A stretch of DNA of 49,961 nt from contig PMCS01000010.1 in assembly GCA_003154195.1 (NCBI GenBank), positions 9,416-59,376 of the forward strand. The letters run 5' to 3'. Below the pieces are notes generated by a model, which did not search any database, was not told where the DNA came from, and worked only from the letters and a program-made list of their open reading frames with translations. Both the position numbers and the translations under genes were made by a program. This document shows positions 15,720 to 23,504 of the stretch, one piece after another; the stretch's first letter is position 1, and each line of letters starts with the position of its first letter. This DNA is from Candidatus Omnitrophota bacterium. Its GTDB lineage: Bacteria; Omnitrophota; Gorgyraeia; Duberdicusellales; 4484-171.

Positions 15720-17335
15720 TGCAAAACAGCAAAAAAACAAAAGACGAATTAGAGCAAGAATCGCAGGCGTTGCGGCAGAAACTTTTTCAACTGGAAAGTA
15801 TCCTGCAGGAACAGAAGAAAATCGAAACCCGCCTGAAAGAAAGCGAACAGAAATATCGAAGCGTGGTAGAGCAGGCCAATGACGGTATCGCGATTGTCCA
15901 GGATACCATCATAAAATTTACCAATCCCCGTTTGGCGGTGATGGTCGGCGCCGATGAACTTATTAATCGATCATTGGCCGATATAGTTTCTTTCGACCGG
16001 CTTCCGCATCATATCAGCGAAAACAAACCCTATAAGAGTTTGGATGGCGTTACGCCTACCTATGAAGCGGCGCTCCGGCATAAAGACGGTAAAAAGATAC
16101 CGGTAGAATTCAGCGCCGGCGTAATTACTTATGAAGGCCGGCCCGCGGAACTCGTGGTGATAAGGGATATTACCGACCGCAAAAATTTTCAGGAACGACT
16201 TTTGGAGGCGCAAAAACTTGAACTGGTCGGCCGGCTTACCGGCGGCATCGCCCATGATTTTAATAATTTTTTGATGGCGATTATAAATTACGCTGTGCTG
16301 GTTAAAAAGGGCCTGCCGATGGACAGCCTGGCGCATGATGATATCAACCAGATTGTTATGGTCGGCAAGCGCGCGGCGGTTCTGGTGCGCCAGCTTTTGC
16401 TTTTTTCCCAGCGCCATATCGGCGAACCGTGCATAATCAACCTTAATGATTTGCTTTCAAACTTGAGCAAGATGCTGCGTCATTTAATCCGGGAGGATAT
16501 CGAATTGGCGATTTTGCTTCAAGCGGATTACCCTTTTATCAAGGCCGATTCCTGCCATCTTGAGCAGGTTGTGATAAATCTTGTGATTAACGCGAGGGAC
16601 GCCATGCCTTCCGGGGGTAAGCTGGAAATCGAAACAAGTAATCTAACGCTTCGGGGGGGTCCCGGCGACGGGCATAAGGGGCTTGCCGCCGGTCATTACC
16701 TTGTTTTACGGGTCAGCGATACCGGCTCAGGCATGGATGAAGGCGTAAAGGCGCATATCTTTGAGCCGTTTTTTACTACTAAAAAACCCGGCCAGGGTAC
16801 CGGTTTAGGTTTATCGACGGTAGATAATATAGTTAAGCAATACGGCGGTATTATCGAAGTCGCCAGCAGCTGCGGTAAGGGCACAACCTTTAAAATAGTT
16901 CTTCCTGCCGCCGAAAAAATCGAAGCGCAAGATAACCGGCAGCAAGATTCTCAAGCGCTGCCTACCGGCAGCGAAACAATTATTTTAGTTGAGGACGATT
17001 CGGCGGTGAGAGAAGTTACTACGCGAATATTGCAGAAACTCGGTTACAACGTATTGAGCACGGCTCACGGCGAGGAAGCTTTGAAGGCAGTAAGGAATTA
17101 TTCAGATAAGATTCATCTTTTGCTTTTAGATATGGTAATGCCGCGTTTAAGCGGCCAGGAAGTGGCGCGGCGAATTTTAGAAATCAGGCCGGATATCAAA
17201 GTCATCTTTTTTTCCGGATATATTGACGATACAAGTTTAAAAGCCGGCCATTTTATTAAAGGAGCAGCTTTCCTGCAGAAGCCGTTTATTGATGTTGTGC
17301 TGGCGCAAAAAATTAGAAAAGTATTGGATTCCTAA
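15719..17335 (+). CDS. Hybrid sensor histidine kinase (PAS-HisKA-HATPase-REC)
   Basis: 538 aa, soluble. N-terminal coiled coil (about 5-45), PAS domain (about 46-160), HisKA with the phospho-accepting His in GGIAHDFNN (H179), and an HATPase with N box VINARDAM, G1 VSDTGSGM, F box FEPFFTTK and G2 GQGTGLGLS. A C-terminal REC domain has its acceptor Asp in LLLLDMVMP (D471). With no membrane segment it probably senses a cytoplasmic cue. Translational coupling to the HD-GYP regulator suggests a phosphorelay controlling c-di-GMP breakdown. Confidence 0.93.
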   Translation: MQNSKKTKDELEQESQALRQKLFQLESILQEQKKIETRLKESEQKYRSVVEQANDGIAIVQDTIIKFTNPRLAVMVGADELINRSLADIVSFDRLPHHISENKPYKSLDGVTPTYEAALRHKDGKKIPVEFSAGVITYEGRPAELVVIRDITDRKNFQERLLEAQKLELVGRLTGGIAHDFNNFLMAIINYAVLVKKGLPMDSLAHDDINQIVMVGKRAAVLVRQLLLFSQRHIGEPCIINLNDLLSNLSKMLRHLIREDIELAILLQADYPFIKADSCHLEQVVINLVINARDAMPSGGKLEIETSNLTLRGGPGDGHKGLAAGHYLVLRVSDTGSGMDEGVKAHIFEPFFTTKKPGQGTGLGLSTVDNIVKQYGGIIEVASSCGKGTTFKIVLPAAEKIEAQDNRQQDSQALPTGSETIILVEDDSAVREVTTRILQKLGYNVLSTAHGEEALKAVRNYSDKIHLLLLDMVMPRLSGQEVARRILEIRPDIKVIFFSGYIDDTSLKAGHFIKGAAFLQKPFIDVVLAQKIRKVLDS

Positions 17336-17387
17336 TCCGCCGCCGGAACCTGATTTTCGTTCGTTTCCGGTTCCGGCGGCGGATTAG
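17332..17387. terminator. Perfect 19-bp GC-rich stem after the hybrid kinase
   Basis: CTAATCCGCCGCCGGAACC pairs perfectly with its complement at 17369-17387 across an 18-base loop. The left arm overlaps the kinase stop codon. There is no T tract on the + strand, so it may be a structural repeat or a Rho-type transcript end rather than an intrinsic terminator. Confidence 0.6.
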
Positions 17388-17441
17388 ATGACTGGATTGG
17401 TTTAAAAATAGCGTTTGTAATTACTACTGAGCCATCGCGTG

Positions 17442-18698
17442 ATGAATAAAATTTTACACGAACACATTTTTAAGGCATTTATCCCACGGCTAAATCAAAT
17501 ATTGTTTATGGCCGGGCTAAGCGGACGGCGCATTGTATTCTTCGGGTTAGCCGCAGGCATTTTGTTATTGCCCGCTCCCTGCCGCGCCGCGGTTATTAAA
17601 TTAAAAAGCGGTAAGATTATCAGCGGTAAGATCATTGAAAAAAAAGAAGATTCCATAATAATTGATATGGACGGTATTTCCTTAACTTACTACCGCGACG
17701 ATATCGATACGATTGATGAAAATGCTGCGGGAAGCGGGGAGCCGCAAAAGGAACAAACCGGCAATAAACCGGCGGACAAACCGCAGGGAGAGATAAAGGA
17801 AACTTTACCTGCTTTGTCCTCCGGGGCGGCAAAAGATATGCCCGGAGAAGCTCCGGCGCGCGTAGATTTGTATTTAAAAAACGGCATTCAATTTTTCCTT
17901 GAGGGAAAATCCGCTCAAGCGAAACGGCAATTTAAAAAAGGTTTAAATGCTAATAAAAACGACCAGAATTTCCGGGAATTTCTAAAAATATTGCAAGATT
18001 TGAATAAAGGCGTGGTTAAGGAAGATTATGTTTCCTCTTTATTCAGGGCCGCGCGATATTTTATCGATGCGAAATATGAAGATGTCGTTGAGGAATTAAA
18101 AAAAACCATCGCGATAAATCCCCAATACCCGGCGGCCTATCGAACTCTCGGTTTTACTTATTTTTTATTACGCCGTTACGCCGATTCCCTGCCGGTTTAC
18201 GAAGCCCTCGACCGGCTGAATCCCGGCGATCTTAATACGCTGATTAATTTAGCCTATGCCTATTCTGCCGTTGAGGAAAATGATAAGGCGATAGAATATT
18301 ATAAGAAAATTATCGATTTGTATCCCGCCTTTACGGAAAGTTATAATAATCTGGGTACGCTTTATATCGCGCTGGGCAAGTATGAGGATGCTCTTGTGTA
18401 TTTATTGAAACTTATCGAAATAAACCCGGATATCCCCCAGGCTTACAATAATATCGGAACAGCCTATAGCTCTTTGGGGAAATACCAGGAGGCTACCGAT
18501 TATTATATAAAAGCCATAAAAATTAATCCGGAGCTGGTGGAGGCGCATATCAGCCTGGCTGCCGTATATAACTCTTTAGGCAAAACTAAAGAAGCCCGCA
18601 GGGGTTTCGCCATCGCGCGGGAAATATTCCAAAAAAGAAAGAATCCGGATGGCGTTAAAATGATTGACGAGATCTTGTCGAAAATTCCCGCCAACTAA
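17442..18698 (+). CDS. Secreted TPR-repeat protein
   Basis: 418 aa from ATG 17442; an ATG at 17508 would place the signal peptide (GRRIVFFGLAAGILLLPAP, cleavage near CRAA) at the very N-terminus and is an equally good start. After cleavage comes a small beta domain, VIKLKSGKIISGKIIEKKEDSIIIDMDG, seen at the front of many periplasmic TPR proteins. A Pro/Glu/Lys linker follows, then about seven TPR units (about 145-400), for example ESYNNLGTLYIALGKYEDAL and QAYNNIGTAYSSLGKYQEAT. It is likely a periplasmic scaffold for protein contacts; partners unknown. Confidence 0.8.
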   Translation: MNKILHEHIFKAFIPRLNQILFMAGLSGRRIVFFGLAAGILLLPAPCRAAVIKLKSGKIISGKIIEKKEDSIIIDMDGISLTYYRDDIDTIDENAAGSGEPQKEQTGNKPADKPQGEIKETLPALSSGAAKDMPGEAPARVDLYLKNGIQFFLEGKSAQAKRQFKKGLNANKNDQNFREFLKILQDLNKGVVKEDYVSSLFRAARYFIDAKYEDVVEELKKTIAINPQYPAAYRTLGFTYFLLRRYADSLPVYEALDRLNPGDLNTLINLAYAYSAVEENDKAIEYYKKIIDLYPAFTESYNNLGTLYIALGKYEDALVYLLKLIEINPDIPQAYNNIGTAYSSLGKYQEATDYYIKAIKINPELVEAHISLAAVYNSLGKTKEARRGFAIAREIFQKRKNPDGVKMIDEILSKIPAN

Positions 18699-19063
18699 CT
18701 GTAACCCGAAAAGCGCGTTTACTCGCGGCAAATATTGCTAATATTTTACGCTGCAAAGGGTCGTAAAAAGTCCGCCTCATCAAAATTGTTTTACAATTTT
18801 GATGGGCGAGATTTCGCCTTTAGGCGAACCTCGACAGCCTGTGTTTTTTACGACCCTTTTCGCTGTAAACTCTTATCAATCTTCGCTCACTCAAAACGCG
18901 CTTCGCGGGTTACGTTTTGCAGGAACGGCTTCTTAGATATCTGCTTAATTTCCCAGTAACTTAAAACCCTGCCAAAAACATTTTGCTTTTTAGTATTTTC
19001 GCGATATTATTAACTAATAATATTGGGAAATAGGAAGTTCGTATATTAATTGTTAGGTGAAAA
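18699..19063. repeat. Large nested palindrome and AT-rich spacer
   Basis: No gene seen. Outer arms AACCCGaaaaGCGCG (about 18703) and CGCGCTTCGCGGGTT (about 18897) enclose TTTTACGCTGCAAAGGGTCG and its complement near 18847-18875. These enclose a 'catcaaaattg' hairpin (about 18778-18804) and a 'ggcgagatttcgcc' hairpin. Together they form a branched structure of about 215 bases. The rest, to 19063, is AT-rich. Confidence 0.65.
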
Positions 19064-19101
19064 AATGGATAAATTAAAAAAAGATTTTGAATTATTCAGG
19101 A

Positions 19102-19140
19102 AGTTCCGGGGACAGCTACCATAACTAATCAACTCATTTG
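19102..19140. repeat. 'agttccggggacagctacc' repeat, copy 1
   Basis: One copy of a roughly 40-base sequence also found as a tandem pair at 23013-23102. It truncates a short frame that begins at ATG 19064 (MDKLKKDFELF...), which ends 19 codons later inside the repeat. Confidence 0.6.
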
Positions 19141-19185
19141 GAAAACCACAGGGGCGGGGGATGGAAGCGGAAAATAAATTAAGCA

Positions 19186-19261
19186 TCGATCAATTTTATC
19201 CGCGGATATTCCGGCGGCTCGGCTGAGTCGCTCCTGGGCCGCTGATTATTTTGTGTTATGA
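19186..19261 (+). other. attC-like site 1 (degenerate left end)
   Basis: It ends in the core-like GTTATGA, preceded by GGCCGCTGATTATTTTGT, which pairs with ATCCGCGG and CCGGCGGC on the left, the same L'/R' layout as the better sites downstream. The left R'' box is poorly conserved, so confidence is lower. Confidence 0.5.
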
Positions 19262-19346
19262 CCAATCAGGAACGGAGTGATACTGGCGGATAGTCGAGGG
19301 ACGTTCGGTCGACTGCGGAGATATCAACCGGGAATGGGGGGCGCTT

Positions 19347-20105
19347 GTGAAACCGACCATCTTCATGATTCACGGCATGTGGGGCAAATCGGCCGTGTGG
19401 ACCCGCTATAGGAACTTCTTTGAGGCTGAGGGCTATCCCTGCATAATCCCGACGCTGCCTTTTCATGATATGGCTCCGGATTCTCCACCAAATGCGGCGC
19501 TGGGACGCATTAGTCTGTTAGACTACGTGGACGATCTCAAACGCCAGATATCCACGCTCGACTCAAAGCCGGTCATTATGGGCCATTCCATGGGGGGACT
19601 ATTGGCGCAGATGCTTGCGGAACGAGGACAAGCACACCGGCTCGTGCTGTTGGCATCGGCACCTTCGGCAGGGCTGCAAGTATTCAATATCTCATCGGCG
19701 CGGAGCCTTTTCAGTGAAATTTCCAAACTGGACTTGAGCAAAAGGCCGGTACGGATAACCTACAAGGAAGCCGCCTACGGACTCCTGAATCGCTGCCCGG
19801 ATGGACTAAAAAGGGAACTCTATGATGCGTTCGTATATGAATCAGGGCGAGCGACATTTGAGATCGCGTTCTGGTATTTTGACCGAAAAAGAGTTGCCAG
19901 GGTGGACGAAAAGAAGGTTGCCTGTCCGGCCTTGATTGTCGCGGGCATGGAAGACCGAATAGTTCCCATCTCAATCGCCAGACGGATAGCAAAGAAGTAT
20001 CAAGGGATAGGCGACTACCGGAAACTGAAGAATCACGCACACTGGCTGCTGGCTGAACCGGGCTGGGAAAAGATCGCGGGTATGATCAAAGACTGGTTGG
20101 GATAG
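19347..20105 (+). CDS. Alpha/beta hydrolase in a gene cassette
   Basis: 252 aa from GTG 19347. Oxyanion region HGMWGKSAVW (about 9-18), nucleophile elbow GHSMGG (Ser about 79), acidic residue in AGMEDRIVP (about 211) and a C-terminal His in NHAHWLL (about 232): a complete Ser-Asp-His triad on the alpha/beta-hydrolase fold. The substrate cannot be predicted; esterase or lipase-like. It lies 85 bases after an attC-like site and before another, on the strand expected for a cassette. Its base composition is more GC-balanced and its codon use differs from neighbours, supporting a foreign origin. Confidence 0.88.
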   Translation: MKPTIFMIHGMWGKSAVWTRYRNFFEAEGYPCIIPTLPFHDMAPDSPPNAALGRISLLDYVDDLKRQISTLDSKPVIMGHSMGGLLAQMLAERGQAHRLVLLASAPSAGLQVFNISSARSLFSEISKLDLSKRPVRITYKEAAYGLLNRCPDGLKRELYDAFVYESGRATFEIAFWYFDRKRVARVDEKKVACPALIVAGMEDRIVPISIARRIAKKYQGIGDYRKLKNHAHWLLAEPGWEKIAGMIKDWLG

Positions 20106-20190
20106 GGGGGATAGGGGCCAGCGCCCTTTTATTTTTTCCGAATACATTAATCGACGAATATATGATCATGCCCATGGAATAATAATTATC

Positions 20191-20236
20191 AATAATCCTA
20201 TAGGGACAGGGCATGCCCTGTCCCTATAGGATTATT
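20191..20236. repeat. 46-bp perfect palindrome
   Basis: A 23-base arm (AATAATCCTATAGGGACAGG then GCA) is followed immediately by its exact complement with no loop. It lies between the hydrolase stop and the next attC-like site. Confidence 0.85.
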
Positions 20237-20268
20237 CTGATTAATCATATAAATTGGATAAAATAAAT

Positions 20269-20350
20269 CCGTTCATCGATTTCATCCAGCCGGCCTGGAC
20301 CGTGGCCTGATTTGCGCCGGCAGTTCAGGCCGATGATTATTGTGTTAGAC
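20269..20350 (+). other. attC-like site 2
   Basis: The right end is GTTAGAC, a full match to the GTTRRRY core. L-box pairing of CCGGCCTG with CAGGCCGATG, and TTTCATCCAGC, is shared with sites 3 and 5. The left R'' box (near 'cgttcat') is degenerate. Confidence 0.65.
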
Positions 20351-20362
20351 ATAAATAATAAA

Positions 20363-20785
20363 ATGAAAAACACAAATATTATATTTTTACTCTTGCTGTT
20401 TTGCGTTTTTGCCGTTATCGGCCGCGCCCAACCGGTTGAACTTAAACAAAGCGAAACCGGTAATTTTGAATTGCACATTGCCGTAGTCAATGTTTACCTT
20501 AAAGTATTCATTGATGAAAAATTAGCTGTCTCCGAGAAATTAGAATATAAGCCTGATTCTGCCGCTGATACTATTAGCAGTGAGGCCTATCACAAAATAT
20601 TTAAATTTTCTCTTGCCCCCGGGAAACATCTAATCCGTGTCGAAGCCGACAATAACATCGGTTTTCAGACAGAATTTGAGATAAACGGCGCTAAACATTG
20701 GGGATTACTTAGCTATTCCACCTTTCCTACGCCTCAAAAACCATATAGTCTCGAAATATACGATCATCAAATAATGTATCAGTAG
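20363..20785 (+). CDS. Small secreted protein in a gene cassette
   Basis: 140 aa from ATG 20363, 13 bases after the attC-like core, the usual cassette spacing; upstream in-frame codons run through the attC site and are not used. A signal peptide (NIIFLLLLFCVFAVIGRAQP) precedes a beta-rich mature domain of about 115 residues with no recognised family. One feature is FSLAPGKHLIRVEADNNIGFQTEFEI, which resembles a carbohydrate-binding or Ig-like strand pattern. Function unknown. Confidence 0.65.
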   Translation: MKNTNIIFLLLLFCVFAVIGRAQPVELKQSETGNFELHIAVVNVYLKVFIDEKLAVSEKLEYKPDSAADTISSEAYHKIFKFSLAPGKHLIRVEADNNIGFQTEFEINGAKHWGLLSYSTFPTPQKPYSLEIYDHQIMYQ

Positions 20786-20859
20786 CTTCAAATTCGGATA
20801 TATAATAGAAAAACATAAGTATCAGACCCTGAAATGTGAATTGAAAATAAAAATAAATA

Positions 20860-20934
20860 TTCTAACCATTTCATCCAGCGGACTTTTCAGCCGCGCGATG
20901 CGCGGCTTCAAAGCCGCTGATGTCAATGTTAGAA
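20860..20934 (+). other. attC-like site 3 (well formed)
   Basis: The R'' box TTCTAAC and R' box GTTAGAA are exact complements. Between them CCAGCGG pairs with CCGCTGATG, and an internal hairpin GCCGCGCGATGCGCGGC forms the variable part. 75 bases, within the normal attC size. Confidence 0.85.
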
Positions 20935-20939
20935 ATAAT

Positions 20940-21206
20940 ATGCCAAATCCCAAAACACTTAAAATAGGCGACAAGATAAAATTCATTCATCGTCCCACAG
21001 AATGGAATAACGCCAAATGGCACGTATACGCTAAGGACAAAAAGTTTATGGATATTTTAATCGCTAGAGGATACTGGCAAAGAATATCAGAAATTGATGA
21101 ATATGATAAACCTTGGATTCATGTAAAGATAAAAAATAAAAATAAAATTGTGCACCATAATTGGGCAATAACGGAGAAAACGGGTTGGCTTAGAAAAAAT
21201 AAATAA
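20940..21206 (+). CDS. Small basic protein in a gene cassette
   Basis: 88 aa from ATG 20940, 5 bases after the attC-like core. Rich in Lys, Trp and Tyr (EWNNAKWHVYAKDKKFMDILIARGYWQRI). No family recognised. It could be nucleic-acid binding by composition, but that is not demonstrable. Upstream in-frame codons would translate the attC site and are rejected. Confidence 0.55.
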   Translation: MPNPKTLKIGDKIKFIHRPTEWNNAKWHVYAKDKKFMDILIARGYWQRISEIDEYDKPWIHVKIKNKNKIVHHNWAITEKTGWLRKNK

Positions 21207-21217
21207 AAATTTTAAAT

Positions 21218-21237
21218 TTATGCTATAATTGGGGCAT
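21218..21237 (+). promoter_or_regulatory. Cassette-internal extended -10 promoter
   Basis: ATGCTATAAT (TATAAT 21224-21229), 8 bases before the ATG at 21238. It gives the toxin-antitoxin pair its own promoter inside the cassette, probably leaderless. Confidence 0.5.
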
Positions 21238-21450
21238 ATGAGTCCGGCAATCTTTCGGCTTAAAGATTATAGGTTCTATTTCCTGTCAAACGAAGAAAAA
21301 CGTATACACGTCCACGTTGAATGTCCGGATGGCGAAGCAAAATTCTGGATAGAACCAATAATATCATTGGCGGTCTATCACAGATTAAGCAACGTAAGAC
21401 TTAACGAAATAGAAAAAATTGTGGAGAAGCATAAAGATGAAATCCTTTAA
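21238..21450 (+). CDS. DUF4160-family protein, predicted TA component
   Basis: 70 aa: MSPAIFRLKDYRFYFLSNEEKRIHVHVECPDGEAKFWIEP is the DUF4160 pattern (PxIxRxxGYRFYFxSxEExxxHVHV...GxAKFWLEP). The family normally pairs with a DUF2442 protein, and that gene follows with a 14-base overlap. The pair is treated as a predicted type II toxin-antitoxin module, a common integron cassette cargo. Confidence 0.85.
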   Translation: MSPAIFRLKDYRFYFLSNEEKRIHVHVECPDGEAKFWIEPIISLAVYHRLSNVRLNEIEKIVEKHKDEIL

Positions 21451-21697
21451 AAATGGCAAGAATATTTTGGTAAGCGTTGAAAATATAACCAGCTTCGGTA
21501 TCTGGCTATTCGTTAAAGGCAAAGAGTATTTCCTTGACTACCACACCTACCCCTTTTTCCAGCATAAAACCATAGAAGATATACAAAATGTCCGTCTCCT
21601 CCACGGTTTTCATCTCCACTGGCCGAATTTAGATGTTGACCTTGAAATAGACAATTTGGAAAACCCGGAAAAGTATCCCCTAACAAGTAAAATATAA
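21437..21697 (+). CDS. DUF2442-family protein, predicted TA component
   Basis: 86 aa from ATG 21437, overlapping the DUF4160 gene. SVENITSFGIWLFVKGKEYFLDYHTYPFF and the later LHWPNLDVDLEIDNLENPEKYPL are the DUF2442 pattern. It probably forms a complex with the DUF4160 product. The next attC-like site begins 4 bases after its stop, typical tight cassette packing. Confidence 0.85.
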   Translation: MKSFKNGKNILVSVENITSFGIWLFVKGKEYFLDYHTYPFFQHKTIEDIQNVRLLHGFHLHWPNLDVDLEIDNLENPEKYPLTSKI

Positions 21698-21700
21698 ATT

Positions 21701-21773
21701 TTCTAACCACCAAATCCAGCCGACCAATTCCGCGGCTTCGCCGCTCCATTGGCGGCTGATTTTTGTGTTGCGC
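21701..21773 (+). other. attC-like site 4
   Basis: R'' TTCTAAC; AAATCCAGCCGAC pairs with the ggcggctgatttt side, with an internal CCGCGGCTTCGCCGC hairpin. The right core is GTTGCGC. 73 bases. Confidence 0.75.
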
Positions 21774-21799
21774 GAAATCCAAATAATATAGAATCAGTA

Positions 21800-22165
21800 T
21801 TTATTAATGAGACTTCGCCGAATGAACGCGCGCAGCGCGTTCGGTGAGGCGGTAGTGAAACTTATCCCGCCGTATTCGGCGGGATGTAGTTGAACTATCC
21901 CCGCAGGGGGTAGTCGAATTAGCGCAACGCGGAGCTCAGGCTTCGCCGTTCCGCGCTTTGTCGCGCCTAAATTCAAAAATCGTACGCGCACGCGAAGCAC
22001 CTTGATATAAGCATACAGCGAGTCCCGCCGCAGGCGGGTATGCACTTTAATATAAATATTTGGCGAGTCCCGCCGAAGGCGGAGACGCAGCACGTTAGCG
22101 TAGGCATACAGCGAGTCCCGCCACAGGCGGGGACAAATCGCTTCCGCCAAAAACAAGATACGGCG
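21800..22165. repeat. REP-like mosaic and 'gagtcccgcc' repeats
   Basis: Starts TTAATGAGACTTCG with the same modules as 12861-13045 (TATCCCGCCGTATTCGGCGGGAT, ACTATCCCCGCAGGGGGTAG). Then come three copies of AGTCCCGCC(g/a)CAGGCGGG or a close variant (about 22020, 22065, 22112). Frames across it are by-products. A widespread 'tttatcctgagcgaagtcgaaggg' sequence lies at about 22267-22290. Confidence 0.7.
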
Positions 22166-22325
22166 GACAGGCCATCGGAAATCGCGTATAAGTACGCGAA
22201 TAAACCTGCCATCTCTATATTTTAAAGGTAAGCCGGCTTATCCGCTACCTTGATAGTGCAATGGAGTTTATCCTGAGCGAAGTCGAAGGGCTGAGCCCGG
22301 TATTAGATGAAAAAATAAACATTTG

Positions 22326-22354
22326 TTGACAAAAGGCACACAATATGTTATACC
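22326..22354 (+). promoter_or_regulatory. Promoter of the BrnT-type pair
   Basis: TTGACA (22326-22331), 17-base spacer, TATACC (22349-22354), followed by a short leader with 'gtaggga' before the ATG at 22371. Confidence 0.65.
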
Positions 22355-22370
22355 CTAATTGGGTAGGGAC

Positions 22371-22643
22371 ATGAAACTATTTGAATGGGATAATAATAAA
22401 AATGAAAGCCTGAAATCTACCAGGAATATTTCTTTTGACGAAGTGGTATTTTATATCGTCAACGATTTCGTTCTTGATGTTGTCCCCCACCCTAACCCGG
22501 ATAAATACCCGAATCAGAAAATGTTTATCCTTAATATAGATAACTATGCGTATTTGGTCCCTTTTATCGAAACCGACGAATCAATTTTTTTAAAAACTAT
22601 TATTCCCAGCCGAAAGGCTACAAAAATTTATCTGAAGAGGTGA
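22371..22643 (+). CDS. BrnT-family (DUF497) toxin-like protein
   Basis: 90 aa. FEWDNNKNESLKSTRNISFDEVV (residues 4-26) is the BrnT signature (FEWDxxKNxxNxxKHxxSFxEA), and the distal part keeps the RelE-like beta sheet ending KTIIPSRKATKIYLKR in place of the usual RxISARxAxxxE. It is likely an RNase toxin of the BrnT/BrnA type. It is followed 4 bases later by its probable antitoxin. It lies in the last cassette, behind its own promoter. Confidence 0.8.
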   Translation: MKLFEWDNNKNESLKSTRNISFDEVVFYIVNDFVLDVVPHPNPDKYPNQKMFILNIDNYAYLVPFIETDESIFLKTIIPSRKATKIYLKR

Positions 22644-22647
22644 AAAA

Positions 22648-22920
22648 ATGAAACTAAACAAAGAAGAAAAAGAAATCTTGAATACTTACGAAAAGGGCGA
22701 TTTTTCCTCCATACCAAACGTGAAAAAAGAAATAGAAAAATATCGAGAGTATGCCAAATCGACCTTGCAAAAGAACAAACGTATCAATATCCGCATTTCG
22801 GAAAGAGACCTTGTCCATCTTCAAAGAGAAGCGGTAACAGAAGGCTTACCATATCAAACCTTTATTTCCAGCATACTGCATAAATTCATCACGGGACATC
22901 TTATCAGAAAAATAAATTAA
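22648..22920 (+). CDS. Ribbon-helix-helix antitoxin-like protein
   Basis: 90 aa. The C-terminal half RINIRISERDLVHLQREAVTEGLPYQTFISSILHKF (about 47-82) fits a ribbon-helix-helix (CopG/BrnA-like) fold: one beta strand followed by two helices. An N-terminal helix (NKEEKEILNTYEKGDFSSIP) is typical of partners of BrnT-type toxins. It should bind the toxin and repress the shared promoter. An attC-like site begins 2 bases after the stop. Confidence 0.8.
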   Translation: MKLNKEEKEILNTYEKGDFSSIPNVKKEIEKYREYAKSTLQKNKRINIRISERDLVHLQREAVTEGLPYQTFISSILHKFITGHLIRKIN

Positions 22921-22922
22921 GC

Positions 22923-22997
22923 TTCTAACCATTTCATCCAGCGGACTTTTCCGCCGCGCGATGCGCGGCTTCAAGGCCGCTGATTATCTTGTTATGC
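22923..22997 (+). other. attC-like site 5 (well formed)
   Basis: R'' TTCTAAC and R' GTTATGC, with an interior nearly identical to site 3 (CCAGCGG/CCGCTGAT, GCCGCGCGATGCGCGGC). It closes the last cassette. Confidence 0.8.
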
Positions 22998-23012
22998 AAA
23001 ATAAAAATGGGA

Positions 23013-23102
23013 ATAGAGTTCCGGGGACAGCTACCATAACTAATTAGCTCGTTTGTGATAGAGTTCCGGGGACAGCTACCATAACTAATTAGCTCGTTTG
23101 TG
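23013..23102. repeat. 45-bp tandem repeat, two copies
   Basis: Copies at 23013-23057 and 23058-23102 are identical apart from the very end and contain AGTTCCGGGGACAGCTACC. A third copy stands at 19102-19140, so the same sequence brackets the cassette array. Confidence 0.85.
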
Positions 23103-23120
23103 ATAATCTGCGTAATCTGT

Positions 23121-23475
23121 GGACAAAAATTATACCTATTTTAAAATATCTTTTTCGTGGTTTGTTTTTGTCGGCATTTATTTTAACGCTATCCGTTGCG
23201 TCGTTTGCTCTCGATTTCCAATCCGCCCAGGTTGCCGATATCTCCGACCGCAAGTATGAGCCCGCTCTTGAAGAATTGATTGATTCCGCCAAGCAATCGA
23301 TCGTGATGTCGATGTATATTTTTAAACCGGTTACCGCGCCGGTTTTTGTCCAATTCTTGCTTTTGCGGACAAGAAAATTACTCGAAAAGTATTGTATTTT
23401 TCCTGCCGTATTATATAATTTCTCTCACAGCAAACAACTCGTCATAAGCGGTTATTCTTGTTTTTGGCAATCGTA
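23121..23475 (+). pseudogene. Fragment of a phospholipase-D-like nuclease
   Basis: The open frame reads KIIPILKYLFRGLFLSAFIL (membrane or signal segment), then LDFQSAQVADISDRKYEPALEELIDSAKQSIVMSMYIFKP, the N-terminal strand-helix of PLD-family proteins. After about residue 80 the family pattern is lost, and neither HxKxxxxD catalytic motif is present. No ATG lies upstream; TTG 23162 is the best start. It is a truncated secreted nuclease-type gene, with repeats immediately upstream and an unrelated tail. Confidence 0.65.
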
Positions 23476-23504
23476 AAGTCTCAAAATATGTCTAATCATG
23501 GCGA

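Noticed and set aside
18735-18959. Open frame after the TPR gene
   Set aside because: It spans the nested palindrome and has no protein-like pattern.
22040-22225. Open frame between attC sites 4 and 5
   Set aside because: It is a translation of the gagtcccgcc repeats and has no ribosome site.
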